From Parvularcula sp964556115 (lineage in GTDB: Bacteria > Pseudomonadota > Alphaproteobacteria > Caulobacterales > Parvularculaceae): DNA of 64,000 nt. The notes below the pieces were generated by a model. It was not told the DNA's origin. It worked only from the letters and a program-made list of their open reading frames with translations, and did not search any database. Shown here one piece after another: positions 17,761 through 25,669 of this stretch; the stretch's first letter is position 1; each line of letters opens with the position of its first letter. Location of the stretch: NCBI GenBank assembly GCA_964556115.1, contig CAZKVC010000001.1, forward strand, positions 310,001 through 374,000, in the 5' to 3' direction. A program made the translations under genes and the position numbers.

Positions 17761-17764
17761 TCCC

Positions 17765-19078
17765 TCAGGGCTTCAGCGTTTCATAGAAGAGGCGGTCGCC
17801 GCGCCGCACGAGGATCTTCACCGGCCCCGAACGCGCCTTGCGAAGCTGATCGAGCTTGCTGCCCATGGCCTCGACGGTTTCGGCGGTGTCCCAACCGATC
17901 TCGAGGATGACGTCCCCTGGCTGAAGGGAGCTGCCGGTCAGGTGGTTCGAGACCCCCGTGACCACCACGCCCCGCAGGTTCGAAGGAAGGTCATAGCGCT
18001 GGGCCAGGTCGTTCGAGACCGTGCGAAGGCGCAGGCCAGCCATTTCGACGTCGCCTGCCGGCTCGTCCTCGACCATCGCGATGCGCTGTTGGCGGGTGAC
18101 GAGAGTGACGTTCAGCCGCTCACGCTCACCCTGGCGAAGCACCACCATGGGGATCGGGCGACCGATCGGCGCATCGGCGATGAGCTGGGTCAGCTCCCGG
18201 CGCCCGGCGACGTCCATGCCGCCGAAGGCCAGGATGATATCACCCGTGCGAAGACCGGCGAGGGCCGCGGGACCGTCGGCAACGGCGATCCCGGTGACCA
18301 GCGCCCCTTCTCGCATGCCAAGGCCGAGCTTCACCCGGGTCGCAGGATCAACGTCATCGAGAAACGCGCCAAGATAGCCCCGGGTGGTCCGGCCCTCTTC
18401 GACCAGCTGCTCGACCACCGGCTCGGCGATCTCGGAAGGGATGGCGAAACCGACACCGACGCTTCCCCCGGTCTGGGTGAAGATGACGGTGTTCACACCG
18501 ATCACCCTGCCTCGCTTGTCAAAGAGCGGGCCGCCCGAATTGCCACGGTTGATGGCCGCGTCGGTCTGGATGAACTTGTCATAGAGCCCGGCGCCGATAT
18601 CCCGGCTCTGGCCCGAAATGATGCCTGCCGAAACCGAACTTCCAAGGCCGAAGGGGTTGCCGATGGCGAGAACCCAGTCGCCGACCCGCGCCGAGTTGCT
18701 GTTGCCGAAGGACAGGGAAGGAAAGCGGCGGTCCGGCTCTAAGATTTCCAGAACGGCAAGATCCGTTTCCACGTCCCGGCCCTTGACCCGGACGGGATAT
18801 TGCCGGTCATCGCCGAAGATGACGACGAGATTGCTCGCATCGTCAATGACATGGTTGTTGGTGACGATCAGCCCGTCGCGGTCGATCACGAAGCCGGAAC
18901 CGAGGGCTCGCGGCTCAGCGCCGCGCAGGCCGCCCGGCGGCAGGGCCGAGACATTGACCACCGAAGGCAGCACGCGCTCGGCAAGGTCGGCAAAGCCGTC
19001 ATGGGCTTCGGAAGGGGTCGCGAAGCTCAGGCTCAACGCCGCCGCGCATGTCAGGATGAATGCCACTGCCTTGGTCAT
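17765..19078 (-). CDS. DegP/HtrA-like periplasmic serine protease with PDZ domains
   Basis: The protein has 437 residues with a signal peptide (about 1-26, TPSEAHD). The trypsin-like domain holds the catalytic triad: His76 (IVTNNHVID), Asp106 (TDLAVLEI) and Ser181 (NRGNSGGPLF). Two PDZ domains follow (about 245-330 and 350-437), the second degenerate. This architecture is DegP/DegQ: ATP-independent degradation of misfolded envelope proteins in the periplasm. The gene is divergent from the riboflavin operon. I see no sigma-E or heat-shock promoter that I can defend. Confidence 0.9.
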   Translation of the reverse strand: MTKAVAFILTCAAALSLSFATPSEAHDGFADLAERVLPSVVNVSALPPGGLRGAEPRALGSGFVIDRDGLIVTNNHVIDDASNLVVIFGDDRQYPVRVKGRDVETDLAVLEILEPDRRFPSLSFGNSNSARVGDWVLAIGNPFGLGSSVSAGIISGQSRDIGAGLYDKFIQTDAAINRGNSGGPLFDKRGRVIGVNTVIFTQTGGSVGVGFAIPSEIAEPVVEQLVEEGRTTRGYLGAFLDDVDPATRVKLGLGMREGALVTGIAVADGPAALAGLRTGDIILAFGGMDVAGRRELTQLIADAPIGRPIPMVVLRQGERERLNVTLVTRQQRIAMVEDEPAGDVEMAGLRLRTVSNDLAQRYDLPSNLRGVVVTGVSNHLTGSSLQPGDVILEIGWDTAETVEAMGSKLDQLRKARSGPVKILVRRGDRLFYETLKP

Positions 19079-19195
19079 AGCCGTCCCCTTTTATGTCCTC
19101 ATGGTTATCCCATAATGACCCGAAAACAAGCGCGTGCGGATGCGTCGCTTGCAGAATGGCAGCTTCGCCATTAGATCGACCCTTCAAATTGAGCT

Positions 19196-19346
19196 TTCGG
19201 GGCGGGGTGAAAGTCCCCACCGGCGGTGATCGGCAAGGCGTTCCGGCGTCTTCGTCGTCAGCCCGCGAGCGGCGGCAGCCTTGGCTGCCAATGCAGGAAC
19301 CGGCGAAATTCCGGTGCCGACGGTCATAGTCCGGATGGTAGAAAGC
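19196..19346 (+). ncRNA. FMN riboswitch (RFN element)
   Basis: The conserved RFN core is present in order: GGGGCGGGGTGAAAGTCCCC at the start, ACCGGCGGTGAT, AGCCCGCGAGCG, AACCGGCGAAATTCCGGTGCC and CCGACGGTCATAGTCCGGATGG. It sits in front of ribD-ribE-ribB-ribH-folE, the place where this aptamer controls riboflavin genes. Downstream, a helix covers the ribosome site of ribD (see 19455-19488), so control is probably at translation initiation. No intrinsic terminator follows the aptamer. Confidence 0.97.
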
Positions 19347-19454
19347 TGATGGCCAGGCTTTGCCTTCCCTTTGCCGGGACGGGCAACGCCTCGATGTACC
19401 GCCCGTGCGCGCCATTGGTGCGGACGGCTACAGGCTGCATCGCCGTGCCTTCAG

Positions 19455-19488
19455 GCGCCCTCTCGCTCGAACGGATGACGGGAGGCGC
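19455..19488 (+). promoter_or_regulatory. helix sequestering the ribD Shine-Dalgarno sequence
   Basis: GCGCC(C)TCTCG (19455-19465) pairs with CGGGAGGCGC (19479-19488), ten base pairs with a single bulged C at 19460 and a 13-base loop. The whole GGGAGG ribosome site (19480-19485) lies in the 3-prime strand. This is the expected expression platform of a translational FMN riboswitch, and it points to the start codon that follows six bases later. Confidence 0.65.
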
Positions 19489-19491
19489 ACG

Positions 19492-20598
19492 CTGCAAGGC
19501 GAAGCTTCATATATTCTGCGGGCGGTCGAGCTGGCCAAGCGGGCTGAGGGGCATACGCACCCCAACCCTATGGTCGGCTGTGTCCTCGTCAAGGATGGCG
19601 GGACGATCGCCGACGGATGGCACAAGGCCCCGGGCGAGGAGCATGCCGAGGCCATGGCGCTGCGCCTGGCGGGCAAGGATGCCCGCGGGGCGACGGCCTA
19701 TGTCACGCTCGAGCCTTGCAACCATTATGGCCGCACCCCTCCCTGCGCGAAGGGTCTGATCGGCGCCGGGGTGGCGCGGGTCGTCTACGGGATGCGTGAC
19801 CCGAACGCTCTTGCGGAAGGCGGCGCCGACACCATCCGTGCGGCGGGGATCGAAGCGGCACTGGTGCCGGACCGCGATGCCCGCCTCGCCTGCGCCGAAC
19901 TCATCAGGCCCTGGGTCCACAGCCTTCGTTGCTGGCGGCCTTGGGTCACGGCCAAGCTGGCGATGACCCTCGACGGCTACACGGCGACCCGCACCGGCGA
20001 ATCGAAATGGATCACCGGCGAGGAGGCCCGGGCCCGCGGGCACGACCTGCGCCAGCGCTCCGGCGCGATCATCGTCGGTATCGAGACCGTGCTGGCCGAT
20101 GACCCCGGCCTCGACCCCCGCCCGACGGGACGCGGTGCCGCACCGTCGCTGAAGGTCGTTCTCGACCGGCAACTGCGCCTGCCAACGCAGGCGAAGCTCC
20201 TCCGCACACCGGGACCCGTCGCCGTGTTCGGTGCAGGAAACGCCCCCGCGCAGCGGCGCGAGGCGCTGGAGCAGGAAGGCGCCGAGGTCGTTCTTCTCGA
20301 TACGGACCACAACCAGCGCCTGCCGTGGAGGGGGATCCTCGAAACCCTGAAGGCCAAAGGTCAGGTCGACGTCATGATCGAAGGCGGCGGCACCGTCATC
20401 GGCTCCGCTTTCGAAGCGAAGGTCATCGACGAGGTCTGGGCCTTCCAGGCACCGCTTCTTCTTGGCGGCGGCCGTCCGGCGATCGCAGCCCCCGGTCCCG
20501 AAGCCCTTTCGCAAGCCCTGAGGCTGGAAAAACTTGAAACCGAATATCTGGGTAAGGACCAGCTCTTGCGCGGTCTTGCCGAAAGGAGTGTGAGCTGA
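19492..20598 (+). CDS. ribD: bifunctional pyrimidine deaminase/reductase RibD
   Basis: The N-terminal deaminase domain has HPNPMVGCVLV, the zinc/catalytic HAEAM and PCNHYGRTPPC; the C-terminal reductase has TAKLAMTLDG-TATRTGESKWITG and GGGTVIGSAF. It catalyses steps two and three of riboflavin synthesis in the cytoplasm. The start is unusual. Conserved sequence begins at LQGEASYILRAVELAK, which lines up residue for residue with typical RibD N termini (for example MQDEYYMARALKLA in E. coli). The codon there is CTG (19492), six bases after GGGAGG. In-frame GTG (19405) and TTG (19360) exist, but they add 29 to 44 non-conserved residues and lie between the aptamer and the sequestering helix. It overlaps ribE by one base (TGATG). 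Confidence 0.9.
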   Translation: MQGEASYILRAVELAKRAEGHTHPNPMVGCVLVKDGGTIADGWHKAPGEEHAEAMALRLAGKDARGATAYVTLEPCNHYGRTPPCAKGLIGAGVARVVYGMRDPNALAEGGADTIRAAGIEAALVPDRDARLACAELIRPWVHSLRCWRPWVTAKLAMTLDGYTATRTGESKWITGEEARARGHDLRQRSGAIIVGIETVLADDPGLDPRPTGRGAAPSLKVVLDRQLRLPTQAKLLRTPGPVAVFGAGNAPAQRREALEQEGAEVVLLDTDHNQRLPWRGILETLKAKGQVDVMIEGGGTVIGSAFEAKVIDEVWAFQAPLLLGGGRPAIAAPGPEALSQALRLEKLETEYLGKDQLLRGLAERSVS

Positions 20599-21194
20599 TG
20601 TTCACAGGACTGGTCGAAGAGCTGGGTACGGTCAGCCGCCTTGAAGGCGGCAGGGAGGGCACTGATCTTTACGTCCGTGCCGAGAAGGTCTTCTCCGACG
20701 TCTCCATTGGCGACTCGATCGCTGTCGAGGGCGTCTGCCTGACCCTGACCTCCCTTGAGAACGGTGTTGGCAGTTTCGGTGTTGCCCCGGAAACCTTGCG
20801 CCGCACATCCCTCGGCTCTCTGACTGAAGGCGCGAAGGTCAACCTTGAAAGAGCTGTCCTGCCCACAACGAGGCTCGGCGGGCATTACGTCCAAGGCCAT
20901 GTCGATGATATCGGCACGCTGAAGGAGATGCGCCCCGACGGCGAAGCTCTCTGGCTGACGATCAAAGCGCCGCGAGCCCTTCTCCGCTACATCGTCGAGA
21001 AAGCCTATGTGGCGATCGACGGCGCCAGCCTGACCGTGACTGAGGTGGGCCCGGACCACTTCAGCATCATGCTTATTCCGCATACCCAGCAACATATCAC
21101 TCTTCCGCACAAGAAGCCGGGAGACGCAGTCAATTTGGAGGTCGATATCATGGCTAAGTTCGCCGAAAAGATCCTGATGGAGCGCTCGTCATGA
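20598..21194 (+). CDS. ribE: riboflavin synthase, alpha subunit
   Basis: The 198-residue protein starts MFTGLVEELGTVSRLE and has the duplicated lumazine-binding domains typical of riboflavin synthase: IGDSIAVEGVCLTLT in the first half and GGHYVQGHVDDIGT then YVAIDGASLTVTEV in the second. It dismutates two molecules of 6,7-dimethyl-8-ribityllumazine into riboflavin and the pyrimidine substrate, the last step of the pathway. It is coupled to ribD upstream (TGATG) and to ribB downstream (ATGA) and is therefore under the same FMN riboswitch. Confidence 0.95.
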   Translation: MFTGLVEELGTVSRLEGGREGTDLYVRAEKVFSDVSIGDSIAVEGVCLTLTSLENGVGSFGVAPETLRRTSLGSLTEGAKVNLERAVLPTTRLGGHYVQGHVDDIGTLKEMRPDGEALWLTIKAPRALLRYIVEKAYVAIDGASLTVTEVGPDHFSIMLIPHTQQHITLPHKKPGDAVNLEVDIMAKFAEKILMERSS

Positions 21195-21826
21195 GGGGTT
21201 TCGTCAGTGTCGAGAAGGCCGCCGAAGAACTGGCCCGCGGCGGTTTCGTCATCATCGCGGATGATGAGGGGCGCGAGAATGAAGGCGATCTTGTGATCGG
21301 GGCACAATACGCCGATGCGAGGGCGATCAATTTCTGCGCCATGCATGGCCGCGGCCTGATCTGCTGCGCTCTCGACGCGGACATCATCGAGCGGCTGGGC
21401 CTCAGGCCGATGGTGCCCCAGGAAGATAACAAGTCCGGTTTCGGCACCGCCTTCACTGTTTCGGTCGAAGCGCGCGAAGGCGTCTCGACCGGCATCTCGG
21501 CGGCCGACCGTGCCCGGACCGTCGCGGTCCTGATCGATCCGGACGCGGCCCCTTCCGATCTCGTCGCGCCTGGGCACATGTTCCCGCTTCGCGCGCAGCC
21601 GGGGGGCGTCCTGTCCCGGGGCGGACAGACCGAAGCTTCCGTCGACCTTGCGAAGATCGCAGGCCTGCGGCCCGGCGCTGTCATCTGCGAAATCATGAAC
21701 GATGACGGTACCATGGCCAGGCGTCCCGAACTCGAAGCGTTTTCGGCCCGCCACGACATTCCCATCACCACCACCGAAGCCCTGCGCGCCTATCTCGAAA
21801 GCCGCGGCTCGATGGCGGCCGAGTGA
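21191..21826 (+). CDS. ribB: 3,4-dihydroxy-2-butanone 4-phosphate synthase
   Basis: The 211-residue protein carries the RibB signature DDEGRENEGDLVIGAQYA (metal and catalytic acidic residues), GLICCAL, GHMFPLRAQPGGVLSRGGQTEASVDLAKIAGL and the late EIMNDDGTMARRPEL. It makes the four-carbon precursor from ribulose 5-phosphate. In many alphaproteobacteria this domain is fused to GTP cyclohydrolase II (RibBA), but here the protein ends before any such domain, so RibA must be encoded elsewhere or its function supplied otherwise. The gene overlaps ribE by four bases, and 40 bases separate it from ribH. Confidence 0.94.
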   Translation: MRGFVSVEKAAEELARGGFVIIADDEGRENEGDLVIGAQYADARAINFCAMHGRGLICCALDADIIERLGLRPMVPQEDNKSGFGTAFTVSVEAREGVSTGISAADRARTVAVLIDPDAAPSDLVAPGHMFPLRAQPGGVLSRGGQTEASVDLAKIAGLRPGAVICEIMNDDGTMARRPELEAFSARHDIPITTTEALRAYLESRGSMAAE

Positions 21827-21865
21827 TCTTCCGGCCACGTCCCGATCCATTGGAGCATCGCGTCC

Positions 21866-22342
21866 ATGAAACGAATTGAACCATCATCAGACGGCCGAGG
21901 CCTTAGGGTCCTCGTCATCGACACAAGCTGGAACGACTTCATCGTCAGCCGAATGACCGAAGGAGCGATAGCCAGCTTGCGGCGTCACGGCGTCGATGGG
22001 GACGGCATCACTCACCTGACCGTGCCAGGCGCTTTTGAAGTCCCCCTCGCCGCAAAGACCGCGGCGGAGACCGGGCGCTACGATGCCATCATCGCACTCG
22101 GCTGCGTCATCCGCGGCGCTACGGCGCATTTCGATTTTGTGGCAGGCGAGGCCGTCAAAGGCATCTCGAAAGTTGCTCTCGACACGGGCATCCCGGTTGT
22201 CTTCGGCATACTGACCACGGAGACCATCGAGCAGGCGATCGAGCGGGCGGGGACGAAGCTGGGCAACAAAGGCGCTGAGGCGGCTGGTGTTGCGGTCGAG
22301 ATGGCCCGCACCATCGCGGCGATCAAGGAAGACAAGGCATGA
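21866..22342 (+). CDS. ribH: 6,7-dimethyl-8-ribityllumazine synthase
   Basis: The 158-residue protein has the lumazine-synthase pattern: VLVIDTSWNDFIVSRMTEGA, VPGAFEVPLAAKTAAETGRYDAIIALGCVIRGATAHFDFV and VVFGILTTETIEQAIERAG. It condenses the RibB and RibD products to lumazine and usually forms pentamers or icosahedra. It sits between ribB and folE. Its stop overlaps the folE start by four bases (ATGA); in many genomes nusB occupies that place. Confidence 0.95.
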   Translation: MKRIEPSSDGRGLRVLVIDTSWNDFIVSRMTEGAIASLRRHGVDGDGITHLTVPGAFEVPLAAKTAAETGRYDAIIALGCVIRGATAHFDFVAGEAVKGISKVALDTGIPVVFGILTTETIEQAIERAGTKLGNKGAEAAGVAVEMARTIAAIKEDKA

Positions 22343-22908
22343 CCCACCGTCCCACACGCGAAGACGCCGAAGCAGCCGTCCGCACGCTTCTCGCTTACAT
22401 CGGCGACGACCCAGACCGCGAAGGGCTGATCGATACGCCCAAGCGCTTCGTCAAGGCCTATGACGACTGGTTCGCAGGCTACAGGGAGGATCCCGAAGCG
22501 ATCCTTGCCCGGACCTTTGAAGAGGTCGAGGGCTATGACGACCTCGTTCTTCTCAAGGACATCAAGGTCGAAAGCCATTGCGAACACCATGTGGCGCCGA
22601 TCATCGGCAAGGCGCATGTTGCCTATCTGCCCGAGGGGCGGGTCGTCGGCCTTTCGAAGATCGCGCGGCTGGTCGACGCTTACGGCAAGCGCCTTCAGAG
22701 CCAGGAGATCCTCAACGAGCAGATCGCCAGGACAATGGAAAAGGTCCTGAAACCCCGCGGCGTGGCGGTCATCATCGATGCGACCCACCAGTGCATCTCG
22801 ACCCGCGGGACGCATAAGGATGAAGTGTCCTGCGTCACGCGCACCTTCCTCGGCGCGTTCAAGGAGGATGCCCGCCTCGAAAGCCGCCTGATGGCGCTTC
22901 TGCGCTAA
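22339..22908 (+). CDS. folE: GTP cyclohydrolase I (type IA)
   Basis: The 189-residue protein is FolE: TPKRFVKAYDDWFAGY, the zinc site SHCEHHVAPIIGKAHVAYLPEGRVVGLSK and the second cysteine in EVSCVTRTFLG. It makes 7,8-dihydroneopterin triphosphate for folate. It is not GTP cyclohydrolase II, the enzyme needed for riboflavin. Nevertheless it is the last gene of the FMN-riboswitch operon, coupled to ribH by ATGA. Folate and riboflavin synthesis both draw on GTP, so joint expression is plausible; whether FMN controls it is inference. A 95-nt repeat element starts eight bases after the stop. Confidence 0.94.
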   Translation: MTHRPTREDAEAAVRTLLAYIGDDPDREGLIDTPKRFVKAYDDWFAGYREDPEAILARTFEEVEGYDDLVLLKDIKVESHCEHHVAPIIGKAHVAYLPEGRVVGLSKIARLVDAYGKRLQSQEILNEQIARTMEKVLKPRGVAVIIDATHQCISTRGTHKDEVSCVTRTFLGAFKEDARLESRLMALLR

Positions 22909-22915
22909 AGCAACA

Positions 22916-23010
22916 GACCGCGAAGTGGGGACCGGTTCGCGGTGAAAAGTTGCTCCAGAACAGAAACCAAGAGCCGCGGACTGATTCCATGAAGCAGTCC
23001 GGTGTTCTAG
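22916..23010. repeat. 95-nt two-hairpin intergenic repeat, copy 1
   Basis: This 95-base element is an imperfect copy (75 of 95 positions identical without gaps) of the one at 57551-57645. It contains two hairpins: CCGCGAA/TTCGCGG in the first third and GGACTG/CAGTCC in the last. It fills the gap between convergent folE and ybgC, and its final CTAG supplies the TAG stop codon of ybgC. It may act as a bidirectional terminator; it could also be a mobile palindromic (REP-like) sequence. Confidence 0.85.
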
Positions 23011-23423
23011 GCGGTCAGCGCTTCCATCTTCGCCTTCAGCCCCTGCGGCATCCGCCGGGGGCGGCCGTCCAGGGTGATGACGGCAACGACGACCTCACCT
23101 TCGGCCAACAGAAGATCGCCGCGATAGATCTTCTGGATGAAGACCATCTTCGCGCCCTTCGCCGCATCGAGAGTGGTCTCGACGGTGATGACATCGTCAA
23201 GACGCGCCGGACGCTTGTAGCGGATTGACAGATCCGCCACCGCAAAGGTGCACGGATCGTCCTGCTCCATAAGTGCCGAGAGGTCGCCGAAACTTCTCCG
23301 CAAAGCTTCGGTCCGTCCGCGTTCGAAATACTTGATGTAGTTAGCGTGATAGACGATGCCTGTCACATCCGTGTCCTCGAAATAGATACGGAAGTCGCAT
23401 CGGGTCGTGCGGTGGGGATGCAT
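23007..23423 (-). CDS. ybgC: YbgC-type acyl-CoA thioesterase
   Basis: The 138-residue hotdog-fold protein has the YbgC signature FRIYFEDTDVTGIVYHANYIKYFERGRTEALR, with the catalytic Asp in EDTD and the usual EGEVVVAVI strand. YbgC thioesterases are linked to the Tol-Pal envelope complex and phospholipid metabolism. In most proteobacteria tolQ follows immediately, but here the gene ends in a repeat element and faces folE, so the tol genes must be elsewhere. It follows ruvB with a one-base overlap. Confidence 0.92.
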   Translation of the reverse strand: MHPHRTTRCDFRIYFEDTDVTGIVYHANYIKYFERGRTEALRRSFGDLSALMEQDDPCTFAVADLSIRYKRPARLDDVITVETTLDAAKGAKMVFIQKIYRGDLLLAEGEVVVAVITLDGRPRRMPQGLKAKMEALTA

Positions 23424-24436
23424 CAGAAAAGCTCCGGGTCACGACGGGGCGCGGCGAGACCCAGATGGCGGAACGCCTTGTCGGTCAGCACCCGGCCGCG
23501 CGGCGTCCGTTGCAGGAAACCCTCGCGCAGGAGATAAGGCTCGATGACGTCTTCGATCGCGTCGCGCCCTTCGGAAAGGGATGCCGCGAGGGTTTCGACG
23601 CCCACCGGGCCACCGCCGAAATGCTCCGCGATCACCCGCAGGTAGCGTCGGTCGAGCGCGTCCAGGCCAAGGGCATCGACGTCGAGGCGCTCCAGCGCAC
23701 GCTGCGCCACCTGCCGGTCGATGCTGCCGTCGCCTTCGACCGAGGCCACGTCCCGCACCCGCCTTAAGAGCCTGCCGGTGACACGCGGCGTTCCGCGACT
23801 GCGCCTTGCGATCTCGAGAGCGCCCTCCTCGTCAATCGGTGTACCGAGCTTCGCCGCGCCGCGGCGGACGATGCGGGCCAGGTCTTCGGGATCGTAGAAG
23901 TCGAGCCGCAGCGGAATGCCGAAGCGGTCGAGGAGAGGCTTGGTCAGAAGGCCCGAACGGGTGGTCGCCCCTACCAGGGTGAAGCGGGGAAGATCGATTT
24001 TCACCGACCGGGCCGACGGCCCCTCGCCGATGATGAGGTCGAGGTGGAAGTCCTCCATCGCCGGGTAGAGAATTTCCTCGACCGCAGGGGTCAGACGGTG
24101 GATCTCGTCGATGAAGAGAACATCCCGCGGCTCGAGGCCGGTGAGAAGTGCGGCGAGATCGCCCGCCTTGGATATGACGGGTCCGGAGGTTGCCCTGAAC
24201 CCGACATCGAGCTCATTCGCGACGATCTGCGCGAGGGTGGTCTTGCCAAGGCCGGGCGGTCCGAAGAACAATGTGTGGTCGATCGCCTCGCCGCGCTTGC
24301 TGGCCGCTTCAATAAAGACGCGGAGGTTGTCCTTGACGGCCGGTTGGCCAACGAAGTCTCCCAGCCTTTTCGGACGCAGCGCCACATCGTCATCGGTGAA
24401 CTGACGTTCGGGTTCGGTGATCCGTTCCTCGCTCAT
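23423..24436 (-). CDS. ruvB: Holliday junction branch-migration helicase RuvB
   Basis: The 337-residue AAA+ protein shows RPKRLGDFVGQ, Walker A GPPGLGKTTLAQ, Walker B LFIDEIHRL, sensor ATTRSGLLTKPL-DRFGI and the winged-helix C terminus with GGGPVGVETLAASLSE. It drives branch migration with RuvA. The ATG overlaps the stop of ruvA by four bases and its own end overlaps ybgC by one, giving a tightly packed ruvC-ruvA-ruvB-ybgC operon. Confidence 0.97.
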   Translation of the reverse strand: MSEERITEPERQFTDDDVALRPKRLGDFVGQPAVKDNLRVFIEAASKRGEAIDHTLFFGPPGLGKTTLAQIVANELDVGFRATSGPVISKAGDLAALLTGLEPRDVLFIDEIHRLTPAVEEILYPAMEDFHLDLIIGEGPSARSVKIDLPRFTLVGATTRSGLLTKPLLDRFGIPLRLDFYDPEDLARIVRRGAAKLGTPIDEEGALEIARRSRGTPRVTGRLLRRVRDVASVEGDGSIDRQVAQRALERLDVDALGLDALDRRYLRVIAEHFGGGPVGVETLAASLSEGRDAIEDVIEPYLLREGFLQRTPRGRVLTDKAFRHLGLAAPRRDPELF

Positions 24437-25047
24437 CGCGGCGCCAGAAGTTTCAGGGCCGCAGGTATCAGGGCTTCGACCGGCATCGCGTCATCGGTGC
24501 GGGCCTGCGCGACTGCGCCCCGGGCGGCCATTTCATCATAGCCGAGATTGACGAGCGCCGAGACCGCCTCGTAGCTGGCTCCGCCACTGGGTTCGGGCGC
24601 AGTCTGGTCGCTCGCTGGGAGGGTCAGGGGAGCGCGGCCCGCAAAGATGCCCGCCGTCTTGTCCTTCAGTTCCGTGACGATCCGTGTGGCAAGTTTCGGG
24701 CCCACCCCCTGGGCACGTGCGACGGCGGCCTTGTCTCCGATCGAGATCGCATCGAGAAGCGCGCCGGGTGTCAGGACCTGCAGGATCGCCAGCGCAGCCT
24801 TCGCGCCGACCCCCTGCACCGTGCCGAGGAGCCTGAAGCAGCGGCGCTCGTCCTCGGTCTCGAAGGCGATGAGCCGGATATAGGTTTCCGCGACCAGCGT
24901 CTCGATGGCGAGGCTGACCTCCTTGCCGGGCTCGAGCTTCTGGAGGAGGCGCGGCGCGGCGCTGACTTCATAGCCGACGCCGGACGCGTCGATGATGGCC
25001 GTGTCAGCGCCGACGCTCAGTACCCGTCCTGAAAGGGCGCCGATCAT
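24433..25047 (-). CDS. ruvA: Holliday junction protein RuvA
   Basis: The 204-residue protein has MIGALSGRV and VGYEVSAAP in the OB-fold domain I. The helix-hairpin-helix repeats follow in domain II (FRLLGTVQGVGAKAALAIL and ARAQGVGPKLATRIVTELKD). The flexible linker and domain III close with ALVNLGYDEMAARGAV, the surface that contacts RuvB. It tetramerises on the junction. Its stop overlaps ruvB by four bases and its start overlaps the ruvC end by four. Confidence 0.96.
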   Translation of the reverse strand: MIGALSGRVLSVGADTAIIDASGVGYEVSAAPRLLQKLEPGKEVSLAIETLVAETYIRLIAFETEDERRCFRLLGTVQGVGAKAALAILQVLTPGALLDAISIGDKAAVARAQGVGPKLATRIVTELKDKTAGIFAGRAPLTLPASDQTAPEPSGGASYEAVSALVNLGYDEMAARGAVAQARTDDAMPVEALIPAALKLLAPR

Positions 25048-25556
25048 GAGGCGGCCGCCAGACCGGCCGCGCGGCGGTGGGCGGCATGGCAGATCGCGAT
25101 CGCGAGGGCGTCGGCGGCATCCGCGCTGTCCGCCTGGCTTCCGGGCAGGAGGCGCGCGACCATGGCCGCAACCTGGCTTTTGTCCGCATGACCCGCACCG
25201 ACCACGGACTTCTTGATCTTGTTCGCGGCATATTCCGCCACCGGAACACCATGGCGCGCGGGCGCGAGAAGGCAGATCCCCCTCGCCTGGCCCAGCCTCA
25301 GCGCGGAGCGCGGATTGGTGTTGACGAAGGTTTCCTCCACCGCCGCTTCGTCGGGGCGCTGCTCCGCCATCAGGGCATCGAGGGCATCGGCAAGGCGGCA
25401 GAGCCGGTCCGCCATGCTGCCGGTCGCGGCCGTCCTGAAGGTTCCCGAAGCGAGGTAGCGCAGGCGCAGCCCCTCGCAGGCGACCAGCCCCCAGCCGGTG
25501 GCGCGAAGGCCTGGATCAATACCGAGAATGCGGACAGCTTGCGCCAAGGGGACCAC
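25044..25556 (-). CDS. ruvC: Holliday junction resolvase RuvC
   Basis: The 170-residue nuclease has the RNase H-like active site: Asp in RILGIDPGLRATGWG, Glu in AAVEETFVN, and the late acidic pair in DSADAADALAIAICHA. It cleaves Holliday junctions held by RuvAB. The listed start is a GTG at 25556. A TTG at 25547, five bases after AGGTGG, is better placed and would remove three residues; I cannot decide between them. It is the first gene of the ruv operon. Confidence 0.95.
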   Translation of the reverse strand: MVPLAQAVRILGIDPGLRATGWGLVACEGLRLRYLASGTFRTAATGSMADRLCRLADALDALMAEQRPDEAAVEETFVNTNPRSALRLGQARGICLLAPARHGVPVAEYAANKIKKSVVGAGHADKSQVAAMVARLLPGSQADSADAADALAIAICHAAHRRAAGLAAAS

Positions 25557-25669
25557 CTTTGTTCCTGTCCGTCATTCTATAGTCCGTCGTCCGGTTCAAG
25601 CCCGAAGACGAACCGTCTTGTCCCCGCAAGGGTTGGTTCGGGAGACGTCTCGAAAGCGGAAACCACCCC

